Position numbers and translations under genes: made by a program. Below, in pieces: positions 1 through 9,200 of a DNA stretch of 36,377 bases; the first letter of the stretch is position 1; every line of letters starts with the position of its first letter. The notes under the pieces were generated by a model. It saw only the letters and a program-made list of their open reading frames with translations. It did no database searches and had not been told where the DNA came from. The DNA is taken from the NCBI RefSeq assembly GCF_000332335.1, contig NZ_KB235948.1, positions 5,879,692-5,916,068 on the forward strand. The letters are read 5' to 3'. This DNA comes from Kamptonema formosum PCC 10802 (GTDB taxonomy: Bacteria > Cyanobacteriota > Cyanobacteriia > Cyanobacteriales > Oscillatoriaceae).

Positions 1-228
1 GGCTAAAGCCCAACTACGAACCTTTGGGCTAAAGCCCAACTACGAACCTTTGGGCTAAAGCCCAACTACGAACCTTTGGGCTAAAGCCCAACTACGAACC
101 TTTGGGCTGAAGCCCAACTGCGAATTTTGGGCTAAAGCCCAACTACGAACCTTTGGGCTTCAGCCCAACTACGAACGGTTGGGCTGAAGCCCAACTACGA
201 ACTTTTGGGCTAAAGCCCAACTACGAAC
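1..228. repeat. 26-bp tandem repeat array with palindromic core
   Basis: About nine copies of a 25-26 bp unit run from the window edge. Each has a palindromic core, TTGGGCT-AA-AGCCCAA or variants with GA or TC in the centre, followed by a conserved linker AACTACGAACC. The centre changes while the arms stay paired. A single further copy lies at about 26674-26700, so the unit also occurs dispersed. The linkers are conserved rather than unique, so this is not a CRISPR. The array may continue upstream of the window. Confidence 0.9.
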
Positions 229-469
229 TGTGGGCCAACGGTGAGGGGGTGCGGCCACTTGCCCGTATTCTTATAGATACGTTAAATTTGATTAAGATTT
301 GAGCAAAAACCGGCTTTCTCAGCTAGCGCCCACTGCAGGCCAGCCCAGCTGGGCAAAATGGGCCAAGCGGCGAGAGGGCCACTGCTGCAAGAGTCTGGAT
401 TTGCTCAATCGCGCCATCCTAACTGAGGGACACCGACTTGTTGGATTCGATATATAGAGGCCACCATCT

Positions 470-2356
470 ATGAAAATTTCCTGGAGAATCATCCTTTTGT
501 GGGCGTTGCCAGCTTTGGTCATCGGGTTTTTCCTGTGGCAAGGGGTGTTTGCCTCCACTGCTGTCGAGGCGGGTAAGAACGCGGCCAATACCCGCATGAC
601 CTACGGGCGCTTTCTCGAATACCTAGACGCCGGTCGCATTACCAGTGTGGACTTGTACGAGGGCGGGCGGACGGCGATTGTGGAAGCGGTCGATCCGGAA
701 CTGGACAACCGCGTGCAGCGCCTGCGGGTGGATTTGCCGGCGAATGCCCCACAACTGATTGCCCGTCTCAGAGAGTCCAATATCAGCTTCGACACTCACC
801 CGCTTCGCAATGATGGGGCTATCTGGGGTCTGTTGGGCAATTTGGTGTTTCCCATTCTGCTGATGGCAGGTCTGTTTTTCCTCTTCCGCCGCTCTAATAA
901 TGTGCCGGGCGGGCCAGGTCAGGCCATGAATTTCGGCAAGTCCCGGGCTCGCTTCAGCATGGAGGCGAAAACCGGCGTGCTGTTCGATGATGTGGCTGGC
1001 ATTGAAGAAGCTAAGGAAGAACTCCAGGAAGTTGTCACCTTCCTGAAAAAGCCGGAACGCTTTACTGCAGTTGGGGCTCGCATTCCTAAGGGCGTCCTGC
1101 TGGTTGGCCCTCCGGGAACGGGCAAAACTCTGCTCGCTAAGGCGATCGCTGGTGAAGCCGGTGTGCCGTTCTTCAGCATTTCTGGCTCGGAATTCGTGGA
1201 AATGTTCGTGGGTGTGGGCGCTTCCCGCGTGCGCGACTTGTTCAAGAAGGCTAAGGAAAACGCCCCCTGCATCATCTTTATTGATGAAATTGACGCGGTG
1301 GGCCGGCAGCGCGGTGCGGGGATCGGCGGCGGAAATGACGAGCGGGAGCAAACTCTGAACCAGCTGCTGACTGAGATGGACGGGTTCGAGGGCAACACCG
1401 GCATCATTATAATAGCGGCGACGAACCGCCCCGATGTGCTGGATGCGGCTCTGCTTCGCCCGGGCCGGTTCGACCGGCAGGTGACGGTGGACACTCCGGA
1501 TATCAAGGGCCGGTTGGAAATCCTCAATGTCCACGCTCGCAACAAGAAGCTGGCTCCGGAAATCTCTCTGGAAGCCATCGCCCGCCGCACTCCGGGTTTC
1601 AGCGGCGCTGATTTGGCCAATTTGCTGAATGAAGCGGCGATTCTCACCGCCCGCCGGCGCAAAGAGGCGATCACGATGCTGGAAATTGATGATGCGGTGG
1701 ACCGGGTGGTTGCCGGTATGGAAGGCACTCCCCTGGTTGACAGCAAGAGCAAGCGCTTGATTGCCTATCACGAAATCGGTCACGCGATTGTTGGCACTTT
1801 GCTCAAAGAGCACGATCCGGTTCAGAAGGTGACTCTGGTCCCTCGCGGTCAAGCTCGCGGTCTGACTTGGTTTATGCCGGGAGAGGACCAGAGTTTGATT
1901 TCTCGCTCTCAGCTGAAGGCTCGCATCACCGGCGCTTTGGGCGGTCGTGCGGCTGAAGATGTGATTTTTGGCGATGCTGAGGTGACCACCGGTGCCGGTA
2001 ATGACCTGCAACAGGTGACGGGAATGGCTCGCCAGATGGTGACTCGCTTCGGGATGTCGGAACTCGGTCCGCTGTCTCTGGAAAGCCAGCAGGGCGAGGT
2101 GTTTTTGGGTCGGGATTTTATGACCCGCTCGGAATATTCTGAGGATATTGCTTCCCGGATTGATGTTGCTGTTCGCTCGATTGTGGAGTCTTGCTACGCT
2201 GAGGCGAAGCGGATTATGCGGGAAAATCGCGAGGTGATTGACCGGCTTGTTGATTTGCTGATTGAGAAGGAAACGATTGATGGCGAGGAGTTCCGTCAAA
2301 TCGTGGCTGAGTATGCGGATGTTCCTGAGAAGGAACAGTTTGTCCCTCAGCTGTAA
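470..2356 (+). CDS. ftsH: ATP-dependent zinc metalloprotease FtsH (FtsH2/FtsH8-like)
   Basis: This is a membrane-bound AAA+ protease of 628 aa, the full family length. In cyanobacteria, FtsH of this type degrades damaged photosystem II D1 protein in the thylakoid as part of a hexamer. An N-terminal membrane helix lies at about residues 6-25, followed by a short lumenal domain and a second helix at about 122-141. The AAA module has Walker A GPPGTGKT at 213-220 and Walker B IIFIDEID at 268-275, and an SRH region follows. The protease zinc motif is HEIGH at 434-438, with a likely third ligand Asp near 512. The C-terminus resembles, from memory, Synechocystis Slr0228 (FtsH2). The start ATG has GAGG about nine bases upstream. 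The gene appears monocistronic, with a strong hairpin just after the stop. No abnormality is seen. Which cyanobacterial FtsH paralogue it is needs a tree. Confidence 0.97.
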   Translation: MKISWRIILLWALPALVIGFFLWQGVFASTAVEAGKNAANTRMTYGRFLEYLDAGRITSVDLYEGGRTAIVEAVDPELDNRVQRLRVDLPANAPQLIARLRESNISFDTHPLRNDGAIWGLLGNLVFPILLMAGLFFLFRRSNNVPGGPGQAMNFGKSRARFSMEAKTGVLFDDVAGIEEAKEELQEVVTFLKKPERFTAVGARIPKGVLLVGPPGTGKTLLAKAIAGEAGVPFFSISGSEFVEMFVGVGASRVRDLFKKAKENAPCIIFIDEIDAVGRQRGAGIGGGNDEREQTLNQLLTEMDGFEGNTGIIIIAATNRPDVLDAALLRPGRFDRQVTVDTPDIKGRLEILNVHARNKKLAPEISLEAIARRTPGFSGADLANLLNEAAILTARRRKEAITMLEIDDAVDRVVAGMEGTPLVDSKSKRLIAYHEIGHAIVGTLLKEHDPVQKVTLVPRGQARGLTWFMPGEDQSLISRSQLKARITGALGGRAAEDVIFGDAEVTTGAGNDLQQVTGMARQMVTRFGMSELGPLSLESQQGEVFLGRDFMTRSEYSEDIASRIDVAVRSIVESCYAEAKRIMRENREVIDRLVDLLIEKETIDGEEFRQIVAEYADVPEKEQFVPQL

Positions 2357-2371
2357 TTAGTAGTGGTAGTG

Positions 2372-2406
2372 GTAGGGTGCGTTCCGCAAAGCGGAACGCA
2401 CCCTAC
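2372..2406 (+). terminator. putative terminator hairpin after ftsH
   Basis: A perfect 16-bp inverted repeat (GTAGGGTGCGTTCCGC and its complement) with an AAA loop starts 15 bases after the ftsH stop and is followed by ATTTTC. The stem sequence belongs to a dispersed repeat: related GGTGCGTTCCG strings occur near 12319 and 12515. It may therefore be a repeat used as a terminator. Confidence 0.6.
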
Positions 2407-2541
2407 ATTTTCTGTGATGGGGTGGTGCGGGAGCATCACCCTCCTTTTTTTGGGTTTGCTGGTGGGGAACCCCACCCCCTAACCCCAGCCCAGTAGGGTG
2501 GGTTAGCGAAGCGTAACCGGCTATTCTCAAAATAAAAAATA

Positions 2542-2638
2542 TATAGCGTTTTTCATCTGAGTGAGGTACTTAGAAACCCGGTTTCTTAAAGAAACCGGGT
2601 TTCTGGCATGTACTTCATCCAACTGAAACACCGCTATA
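2542..2638. mobile_element. MITE-like element, 97 bp, TATAGCG termini
   Basis: The element begins TATAGCG and ends CGCTATA, with imperfect terminal inverted repeats and a central palindrome (GAAACCCGGTTTCTT facing AAGAAACCGGGTTTC). A second 103-bp member lies at 16512-16614. Longer elements at 12590-12889 and 33340-33673 have the same termini. It is non-coding and has no transposase. TA-rich ends fit IS630/Tc1-type MITEs, which is an inference from the termini only. Confidence 0.65.
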
Positions 2639-2661
2639 AAATTTATGCCAAATTGACGGAA

Positions 2662-3753
2662 ATGAAAAAGCGGATCTGGTTGGGGTTTTTGGCGGTTTTG
2701 GCAATAGCGGTCAGTGCCGGCACCGGCTGGTACTGGAAGCAGTTGCAATCGCCGGTCAGGGGGCTGCCGGTGTCCGGTGAGAGCCGGTCCTTACATCATT
2801 TGTGGGAAAAGGCGCTTCCGCCTTTGAGTGATAAAGCTGTTGCTGAGGGTTACGCACCGGCAATTTCGTCGGCAGTCTCGCCGGAAAGGTTGCTCGCGCA
2901 TGTGAGGGCGCTGGATTTTGAGCGCTACCGGGAGGAGGACCGGCAGCGGGTTAGGGAGTATATTTCTCAGCAGTTGCTGTCTTGGGGTTGGACTCCGCAA
3001 CTGCAGGCGTTTGAGGGTGGGGTGAATGTTTGGGCGCAGCGGGCGGGAACCGATCCAAATGCCGGTGCGATTCTGGTGGGGGCGCACTACGATACGGTTC
3101 CGGGTTCGCCAGGGGCTGATGATAATGCTTCTGGTGTGGCGGCGGTTTTGGAGGTGGCTCGTGTTTTGGGGTCGCAAAAGACGCCACGGGCGCTTTGGGT
3201 GGCGTTTTTTGATGAGGAGGAGTTGGGTTTGCGGGGGAGTTTGGCGTTTACTGGGGGGGATTTGTCTTTGAAGGAGTTGCGGGGGGCGATTGTTTTGGAT
3301 ATGGTTGGCTATGCCTGTCACGATGCGGGATGCCAGCAGTATCCGAAAGGGATGCCGGTGAAGTCGCCAGGGGATAAGGGGGATTTTTTGGCTGTGGTTG
3401 GGGATGTGGAGCACCGCCCTCTGTTGGAGGCTTTTGAGCGATTTGGTGGGGGGAGGGTTAAGGGGGTTGGTTTGGGGATGCCGGCGGTTCTTTCGCTGCC
3501 GGTGCCTTTGAAGGGGGTGCTGGCTCCAGATGTTTTGCGCAGCGATCATGCGCCTTTTTGGTATAATAATATTGGGGCGGTTTTGGTGACGGATACGGCG
3601 AATTTGCGGACGCCTCACTATCACAAGGGAAGCGATACACCGGCAACGCTTGACCGGCAGTTTTTTTCGGGTGCCGGTCAGTTGGTGGTGAGTGCGGCGT
3701 CGTCGCTGCTTGAGGGTAGGGGGAGTTTGGCGACTGCGGCGGGTTCTCGGTAG
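2662..3753 (+). CDS. M28 family zinc aminopeptidase-like protein, membrane-anchored or exported
   Basis: This 363-aa protein (from the chosen start) has an N-terminal hydrophobic segment after MKKRIW that serves as a signal or anchor, then an M28 metallopeptidase domain. Seen motifs are GAHYDTVPGSPGADDN (zinc His/Asp and the bridging Asp), FFDEEELGLRGS (catalytic Glu pair) and SDHAPFW with a late H near TPHYHKGSD. The family removes N-terminal residues from peptides using two zinc ions; the substrate is unknown and the site of action is probably periplasmic. The frame is open back to ATG 2608, but that codon and most of the extra 18 codons lie inside the MITE-like element at 2542-2638. The ATG at 2662, directly before the hydrophobic segment, is the better start. 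The stop is followed by repeat-rich DNA. Confidence 0.88.
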   Translation: MKKRIWLGFLAVLAIAVSAGTGWYWKQLQSPVRGLPVSGESRSLHHLWEKALPPLSDKAVAEGYAPAISSAVSPERLLAHVRALDFERYREEDRQRVREYISQQLLSWGWTPQLQAFEGGVNVWAQRAGTDPNAGAILVGAHYDTVPGSPGADDNASGVAAVLEVARVLGSQKTPRALWVAFFDEEELGLRGSLAFTGGDLSLKELRGAIVLDMVGYACHDAGCQQYPKGMPVKSPGDKGDFLAVVGDVEHRPLLEAFERFGGGRVKGVGLGMPAVLSLPVPLKGVLAPDVLRSDHAPFWYNNIGAVLVTDTANLRTPHYHKGSDTPATLDRQFFSGAGQLVVSAASSLLEGRGSLATAAGSR

Positions 3754-3903
3754 GGGGATTTTGGATTTTGGATTTGGGATTTTGGATTGAAATGATTGTG
3801 GGAGGTTGGGGGGATTCTGTGTCCGCTATACCCTGAGGATTGGAAATTTACTGCGACAAACGAAGTCCGCCGGTGTGGGGAAAGTTCGCTGATTGCGGGT
3901 GTT

Positions 3904-3957
3904 CCTGGCGATTGAAATCGCGGCTACACAAACGAAGTCCGCCTGCGCGGACTTAAG
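3904..3957 (-). repeat. double-hairpin palindromic unit (type 1)
   Basis: The unit runs GGCGATTGAAATCGC, then GGCTACACAAACG, then AAGTCCGC-CTGC-GCGGACTT and AAG. It has two stems (GCGAT/ATCGC with a TGAA loop, and an 8-bp AAGTCCGC stem) joined by a conserved linker. Other copies are at 4042-4095, 10162-10218, 11206-11259, 12673-12726 and 33532-33585. Confidence 0.85.
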
Positions 3958-4041
3958 ATTGTGATAGAGTCGGGCGATGGAAATACCGGCTCGTCAAATG
4001 AGGTGCGCCGGTGTGGGGAAAGTTCGCTGATTGCGGGAGAT

Positions 4042-4095
4042 CCCGGCGATTGAAATCGCGGCTACACAAACGAAGTCCGCCTTCGCGGACTTAAG
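4042..4095 (-). repeat. double-hairpin palindromic unit (type 1)
   Basis: Second copy, inside the second 138-bp tandem repeat. It differs from the first mainly in the stem-2 loop (CTTC for CTGC), leaving the stems intact. Confidence 0.85.
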
Positions 4096-4188
4096 ATTGC
4101 GATAGATGCGGGCGATGGAAATGCCGGTTCGTCAAATGAGGTGCGCCGGTGTGGACTTAAGGCTGCACCGGCTGAATTGCGAGCTGGG

Positions 4189-5586
4189 TTAACGGAAGCG
4201 CTGTCGCAGCCAAATGATGATGCCGGTGAGTGTCCCAAATATTAGGGCTGAACCGGCACTATAAATCAATGCCACGGTTAGGGTTAACCAGGCGTCCGGA
4301 ACGGGCATATAATTGGAAAGTCCTGACTTTAGGGTATCGTTTTTCGCAATCTCTTGAAATCCGGGTAAAGCCGCAAGGATTGAGGTAGCCCCCAGTCCGA
4401 CGCCGACAATTGCGACGCTGTTTTGAAAGATGCTCTCGCGCTCGGCTTTCTCTACTTCGACGCGGCTGCGAATCGCAATAATCAGATCTTCTTGCAATCT
4501 TAATCCCAGTTGCAGATTCTCAGAATCCTTTTGCACCTGTAGCAGGTATTTTTTACTACCTATTTCACTGAATTTCCTCAAGAACTCCAATTTCTCACCA
4601 GCTTTTTTATCGATGGTATCCAGGCGTTTTGCATAATTGCTCAGATTGATGTCAATCGTGAGGGTTTGAAAATCGAGTTCATTGAGCTGAATTATATAGG
4701 CAGTTAAGGTATCCTGCACCTGTTGCAAAGTTTTCTGGAGTTTTTTGAAATCTGGAAGTTTAGGCTGCTCTGGTTTGAGGAATTGTAAGCTGCTTTGAAT
4801 TTTGATAAAATTCAGCCCACTCGATTGCTTCAGCAGTCGGCTCTGGCCGTAAGCCCATAGGATTTTGTTGCGATAGCAAAATAACCGCAGCCAGTCGTCA
4901 TAAAAAGCTGCCCCTTTTTTGGCTGTCTCTTCATCAGGATATAATACAATGAAAACGTGCTGGTTATCTTGGATGCTTTGGATATTTGCTGGGTTTTTAT
5001 TTTCCTCTTTCATCAACAATCGGTATCGCCACAGCTCAAAGATAGTTGCCCCCAAAAATTCTCCTTTCCCTTCCAAGTCATGCTCCCACTTTGAATCAGG
5101 CATTAATGAATTGTAGCATGTTTTTGCCACTTGTTCAATCTCTTCGGTGGTTTTTGTCGCGGCACTGGGCAGTTGCCCAGAAATCATCCAGGTTTGCCCG
5201 ATGGAAGGGGTTTGATTGTTCAATTGTACTTCGAGGATTTCCTTTTTGAGTGCGGCTATGCAGCTGACTGTTTGAGCTTCAGTTTTGTTGTCAACGGAGC
5301 AGTCTAGCAGCAATCCATAAGTATCTCCGATGCGCACGGGATAGTAATAGCCCTTCATGAGGAAGGGTTTGCTGCCTCCTGCAAAATCGCTGGTTTCGGA
5401 TGCTAGTAGACGCACATATTCAGCATCAAAATCTGTGTCTAATTCAAACAGGTTTTGCTGAACATCTTTAGGCAGCTTGGTTTGAAAAGTCTCTCGATTA
5501 TTGCCGATTTCTTTTTGACTGTCGCCTAAGCCATTGCGCAAGTCGTAGAGAAAGAGATCCAGGGTGGGATAGATGATGTCGCTCAT
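4189..5586 (-). CDS. unknown protein with coiled coil and two C-terminal membrane helices, next to caspase-STAND gene
   Basis: I do not recognise a named family for this 465-aa protein. An N-terminal globular half (about 1-265) is followed by a long charged helical or coiled-coil region (about 270-385). Two hydrophobic helices lie near 390-408 and 433-458, and the tail is very short and basic (RQRFR), so the protein is probably anchored in the cytoplasmic membrane by its C-terminus. It starts at ATG 5586, 53 bases after the stop of the 169-aa gene on the same strand, so the two are likely co-transcribed. The pair diverges from the caspase-like gene at 6203, which suggests a shared function. 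Possible roles are a membrane effector, a caspase substrate or a regulatory partner; all are inference. No obvious ribosome site precedes the ATG. Confidence 0.8.
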   Translation of the reverse strand: MSDIIYPTLDLFLYDLRNGLGDSQKEIGNNRETFQTKLPKDVQQNLFELDTDFDAEYVRLLASETSDFAGGSKPFLMKGYYYPVRIGDTYGLLLDCSVDNKTEAQTVSCIAALKKEILEVQLNNQTPSIGQTWMISGQLPSAATKTTEEIEQVAKTCYNSLMPDSKWEHDLEGKGEFLGATIFELWRYRLLMKEENKNPANIQSIQDNQHVFIVLYPDEETAKKGAAFYDDWLRLFCYRNKILWAYGQSRLLKQSSGLNFIKIQSSLQFLKPEQPKLPDFKKLQKTLQQVQDTLTAYIIQLNELDFQTLTIDINLSNYAKRLDTIDKKAGEKLEFLRKFSEIGSKKYLLQVQKDSENLQLGLRLQEDLIIAIRSRVEVEKAERESIFQNSVAIVGVGLGATSILAALPGFQEIAKNDTLKSGLSNYMPVPDAWLTLTVALIYSAGSALIFGTLTGIIIWLRQRFR

Positions 5587-5639
5587 GGATGGTTCTGAGA
5601 TAAATGGTTTAATCAGCCGGACTTGGCAAGCTCCATAAC

Positions 5640-6149
5640 CTATTCTGACTTGCGGCTCTGGTTATTAGCCCTCCCGAAAGTCTGGAGGAATGTTTTCATC
5701 TTATTAAAAGGTAAAATTTTTTCTGCCTGCTGTGGCTTGTCCAGGATGCCGGTCAGGATTGGCAAAGACTGGTTGGGGATTTCCAGGCTTTTGGTTTCGT
5801 CGGAGTTGCCACTCGGTTTGTACCCACGAGGCACTAGATAGTCAGAAGGGGACAAGACTTTTTGGAGCTGTTTTGGGGTGGGTAATAAATCGCAGAAATT
5901 GAGCAGGCTTTTTTCATCTAGAGAATCTAATTGAGATTTGACTTCTTCATACAGCGGCTTGAACACGGGATTGGCGTCAAGAAGGTGCATGAGACACTGT
6001 TGGGCAAATTCCCAGTCTCGCTCAGGAAGGGCTAGTTGCTGTCCCAGATTGGCCAATCGGGACTGGTCATCAAGACTAATCAGGGTTGGTTCTATCTCTG
6101 TGAGAGCCAGCAACAGCGCCAGCAGTATTTTTGCAGCCGATGTGTCCAT
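5640..6149 (-). CDS. unknown 169-aa protein, possible adaptor of the caspase-STAND locus
   Basis: This soluble protein has no signal peptide or membrane helix. The first 95 or so residues look all-helical and Leu/Asp-rich (starting MDTSAAKILLALLLALTEIE); the rest is less ordered and ends in a polar tail. No family is recognised with confidence. It is the first gene of the minus-strand pair and lies 53 bases from the divergent caspase gene. Small helical effector-associated or death-like adaptor domains are known beside STAND and caspase genes in bacterial conflict systems (work of the Aravind group). This protein could be one, but only a profile search would show it. Confidence 0.75.
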   Translation of the reverse strand: MDTSAAKILLALLLALTEIEPTLISLDDQSRLANLGQQLALPERDWEFAQQCLMHLLDANPVFKPLYEEVKSQLDSLDEKSLLNFCDLLPTPKQLQKVLSPSDYLVPRGYKPSGNSDETKSLEIPNQSLPILTGILDKPQQAEKILPFNKMKTFLQTFGRANNQSRKSE

Positions 6150-6172
6150 AGAGGAGGTGGTGGGGCTAGGGA

Positions 6173-6178
6173 TATAAT
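6173..6178 (+). promoter_or_regulatory. possible -10 box in the divergent promoter region
   Basis: A perfect TATAAT lies 24 bases before the ATG at 6203, in the only 53-bp gap (6150-6202) between the divergent transcripts. No good -35 box is seen at the right distance. The short shared gap makes joint regulation of both transcripts plausible. Confidence 0.35.
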
Positions 6179-6202
6179 TGAGAGCGAGCTAATTTAATTT
6201 TA

Positions 6203-9200
6203 ATGGATTTGGCGCTTATGACGCGGCAAGCGTTAGTGGTGGGCATCAATCTATATCCCCAGCTGGGGGACACACCGGCACAACCGCACAAAAATCTAGA
6301 GAAGGCGGCGTCTGATGCGGAGGCGGTGGCCAAACTCCTTTTAGACTATAGTACCTTCCAAGTCACCCGATTGCCAGAGCTTCCCCTGTCTGATGATAAT
6401 AAGTCGCAAGTCGCTCCAAAAAGAAGCGTAACACTACAGGAACTGGAAACAGCAATCGAAAACATCTTCCAGCCAAAGGGAAACAACCCACCGCCCCACA
6501 CGGCGCTGCTGTATTTTGCTGGACATGGCCATCGCGGAAAGGTAAGGAACGATACAGAAGGCTTTTTGCTAACCAGTGAGGCTACTCCCAGAAGAGAAGA
6601 TTTGGGGCGCTTCTCGCTGAAACGGTTGCGCCAAATCTTGCAAGACAGTCCCGTGCGGCAGCAGATTATTATACTCGATTGCTGCTACAGTGGGAAGCTG
6701 TTCAATTTTAGGGAGGACGATCTGGGCCAAAAAGCCCGCTGTTTCATTGCCGCCTCACAGCCTTATCAGGTTGCTTATGAGCAGAGTGGGGGCAATCGCG
6801 ATGCAGGCTCCCACTACCCGCCAGAACACGGAGGGGGTGGGCCCAGGCATTCGCTGCTGACGGGGGCTTTGCTGAAAGGACTGAACCCGGAGGGGAAACC
6901 CCGCAACTGTGTGACAAGCTACTCTCTGGTAGATTTTATCAGGCAAGAACTGAAAGGAACGCTGCAAGTGCCGGTTTGTGCCAGTCCGGAGAGCGAGATT
7001 ACCCTGACAGCGACGAATCCCGTTTTGGCAGATATCTGTCCCTACAAGGGGCTGCAATACTTTGATGAGAGTGACAGAGATGCGGAATTTTTTAAAGGCC
7101 GGTCAGCACTGACTGGCGAGTTGATAGAGAAGGTAAAGTCCTCAAACTTCCTGGCGGTGTTGGGGGCGTCGGGAAGTGGCAAGTCTTCTGTCGTCAGGGC
7201 GGGTTTGCTCCACAAGCTCAAGCAAGGGGCGTTACCAGAATCGCAGGGATGGAAATATGCGGTAATGACTCCGGGCGAGCATCCCCTGGAAAGCCTAAAG
7301 AAGGCGCTCGCCTCCCTCATCCCCCAGCAACAAGGGGTGAGGGTGCTGCTGGTGGTGGATCAGTTTGAGGAAGTCTTTACTCTGTGTGAGGACGACACAA
7401 AAAGGCAGCAGTTTTTTGAGTGCCTGATGGCAGCGGTGAATCCCACGGGCGAAGCGTGCGGGGCGGAATCGCTGGATGCTTCGCCCCTACAGGGTTTGGA
7501 CGTTTGCGCAATACTTGTGATGCGCTCGGATTTCTTGGGCAAATGTACTGAGCGGGAGTATGCCGGTTTAGCCAAGCAGATTCAGGAGCATCAGGTGATT
7601 GTGCGGCCAATGACGGAGGCGGAGTTAAGGGAAGCGATCGAGGAACCGGCGCAACAGGTAGGCTTGGAAATCCAGCCGGAACTGGTACAGCGGATGATTG
7701 CGGATGTGAAAGACTTGCTGGGAAGTTTGCCCCTGTTGCAGTACGCGCTAATGCTACTTTGGGAGGGGCGAACGGAGCATCTGAATCGGCTGACGGAGGG
7801 AGCCTATACGCGACTGGGTGGGGTGAGCGGAACGCTGCAAAACCGAGCGGAGGAGGTTTATCAATCCCTGTCGGAGGAGGAGAAACAGGCAGCGGAGCTG
7901 ATTTTTGTTCAACTGACGCATTTAGGGGAAGGTGCGGAGGATACCCGCCGCCGGGTGCCTTTGGCGGATCTCGCCTCGGCTAAATTTTCACGGGATCTGG
8001 TTGAGAGGGTGGTGCAGAAGTTGGCGGATAAGAAATTAGTGGTGACGAGTCGGGAGTCTACCGCTGCATCTGTGCCGGTGGTCGAGGTGGCCCACGAGGC
8101 GCTGATTCGCCACTGGCAGCTGTTGCAGCAATGGCTGAATGAGAAGCGAGAGATGGAGCACCGCCGGCGGCAGATTGAGAGTGAGGCGAAGATATGGGAA
8201 GAGAATGGGCGTCAACGGAAGTATTTACTGTTGGGATATCGGTTAGATAATGCTGCGGTGTTTTTGAAATCTTATTCACAGGAACTGTCAGTTACGGCAA
8301 GAGAGCTGATTGAAGAGAGCAACAGCGACAAAGAGCGCGATCTCAGAGACAAAGAAGAGCACAGCAAGAATCTGAAACAGGCACAGGCACTCACCGATAC
8401 CAAACTGCGAGAGCAAGCTGCCAGAATCTTGGATTTACTGCCGGAGAAATCCGTGGACGCTTTGGTGCTGGCGATTCAAACCGTGGGGATGAATTTAGAC
8501 GAATACCCGGGGAAACGGCGCGGGGAAGTTCTGCCCGAGGTTCAGTCTAGCCTGCGGGTGGCTGTAGAAGCCGCCCGAGAGCGCAATCTTCTTAAAGGGC
8601 ACAAGGGTTCTGTCCGCTCAGTCGCATTCAGTCCGGATGGCAAAATGATTGTCAGCGGCGGAATGGACGGGACTGTGCGGCTGTGGGACCGTGCCGGCAA
8701 CCCCCTGGGCGCACCCTTGAAAGGGCACAAGGATTATGTCCTCTCAGTCGCATTCAGTCCGGATGGCGAAACCATTGTCAGCGGCGGATCTGACGGGACT
8801 GTGCGGCTGTGGGACTGTGCCGGCAACGCGCTGTTAGCACCCTTGACAGGGCACAAGGGTTCTGTCAGCTCAGTCGCATTCAGTCCGGATGGCCAAACCA
8901 TTGTCAGCGGCGGAATGGACGGGACTGTGCGGCTGTGGGACAGTGCCGGCAACCCCCTGTTAGCACCCTTCACAGGGCACGAGGGTTCTGTCAGCTCAGT
9001 CGCATTCAGTCCGGATGGCCAAATCATTGTCAGCGGCGGATGGGACGGGACAGTGCGGCTGTGGGACTGTGCCGGCAAAGCCCTGTTAGCACCCCTCACA
9101 GGGCACAAGGGTTATGTCCTCTCAGTCGCATTCAGTCCGGATAGCCAAACGATTGTCAGCGGCGGAACGGACGGGACTGTGCGGCTGTGGGATCTTGCCG

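Larger units (their letters stand above)
3842..4160. repeat. 138-bp tandem duplication in the 3754-4188 gap
   Basis: The string CGCCGGTGTGG recurs at 3868, 4006 and 4144, exactly 138 bp apart. Two nearly full copies and a partial third are present. Each full copy contains AAAGTTCGCTGATTGCGGG and one palindromic double-hairpin unit. No gene is visible in the gap between the peptidase stop and 4189. Confidence 0.85.

Noticed and set aside
1-228. Possible CRISPR array
   Set aside because: Spacer-like parts are the same in every copy and the period is only 26 bp; no cas genes are in the window.
623-2299. 558-aa open frame opposite ftsH
   Set aside because: It is entirely antisense to a strongly conserved protease gene; its protein is rich in His/Arg/Gln with no domain, as expected for a codon-bias shadow.
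4189-5586. Gasdermin identity for the 465-aa membrane protein
   Set aside because: Bacterial gasdermins are about half this length with a short C-terminal inhibitory peptide and no two-helix C-terminal anchor; only the caspase neighbourhood is shared.
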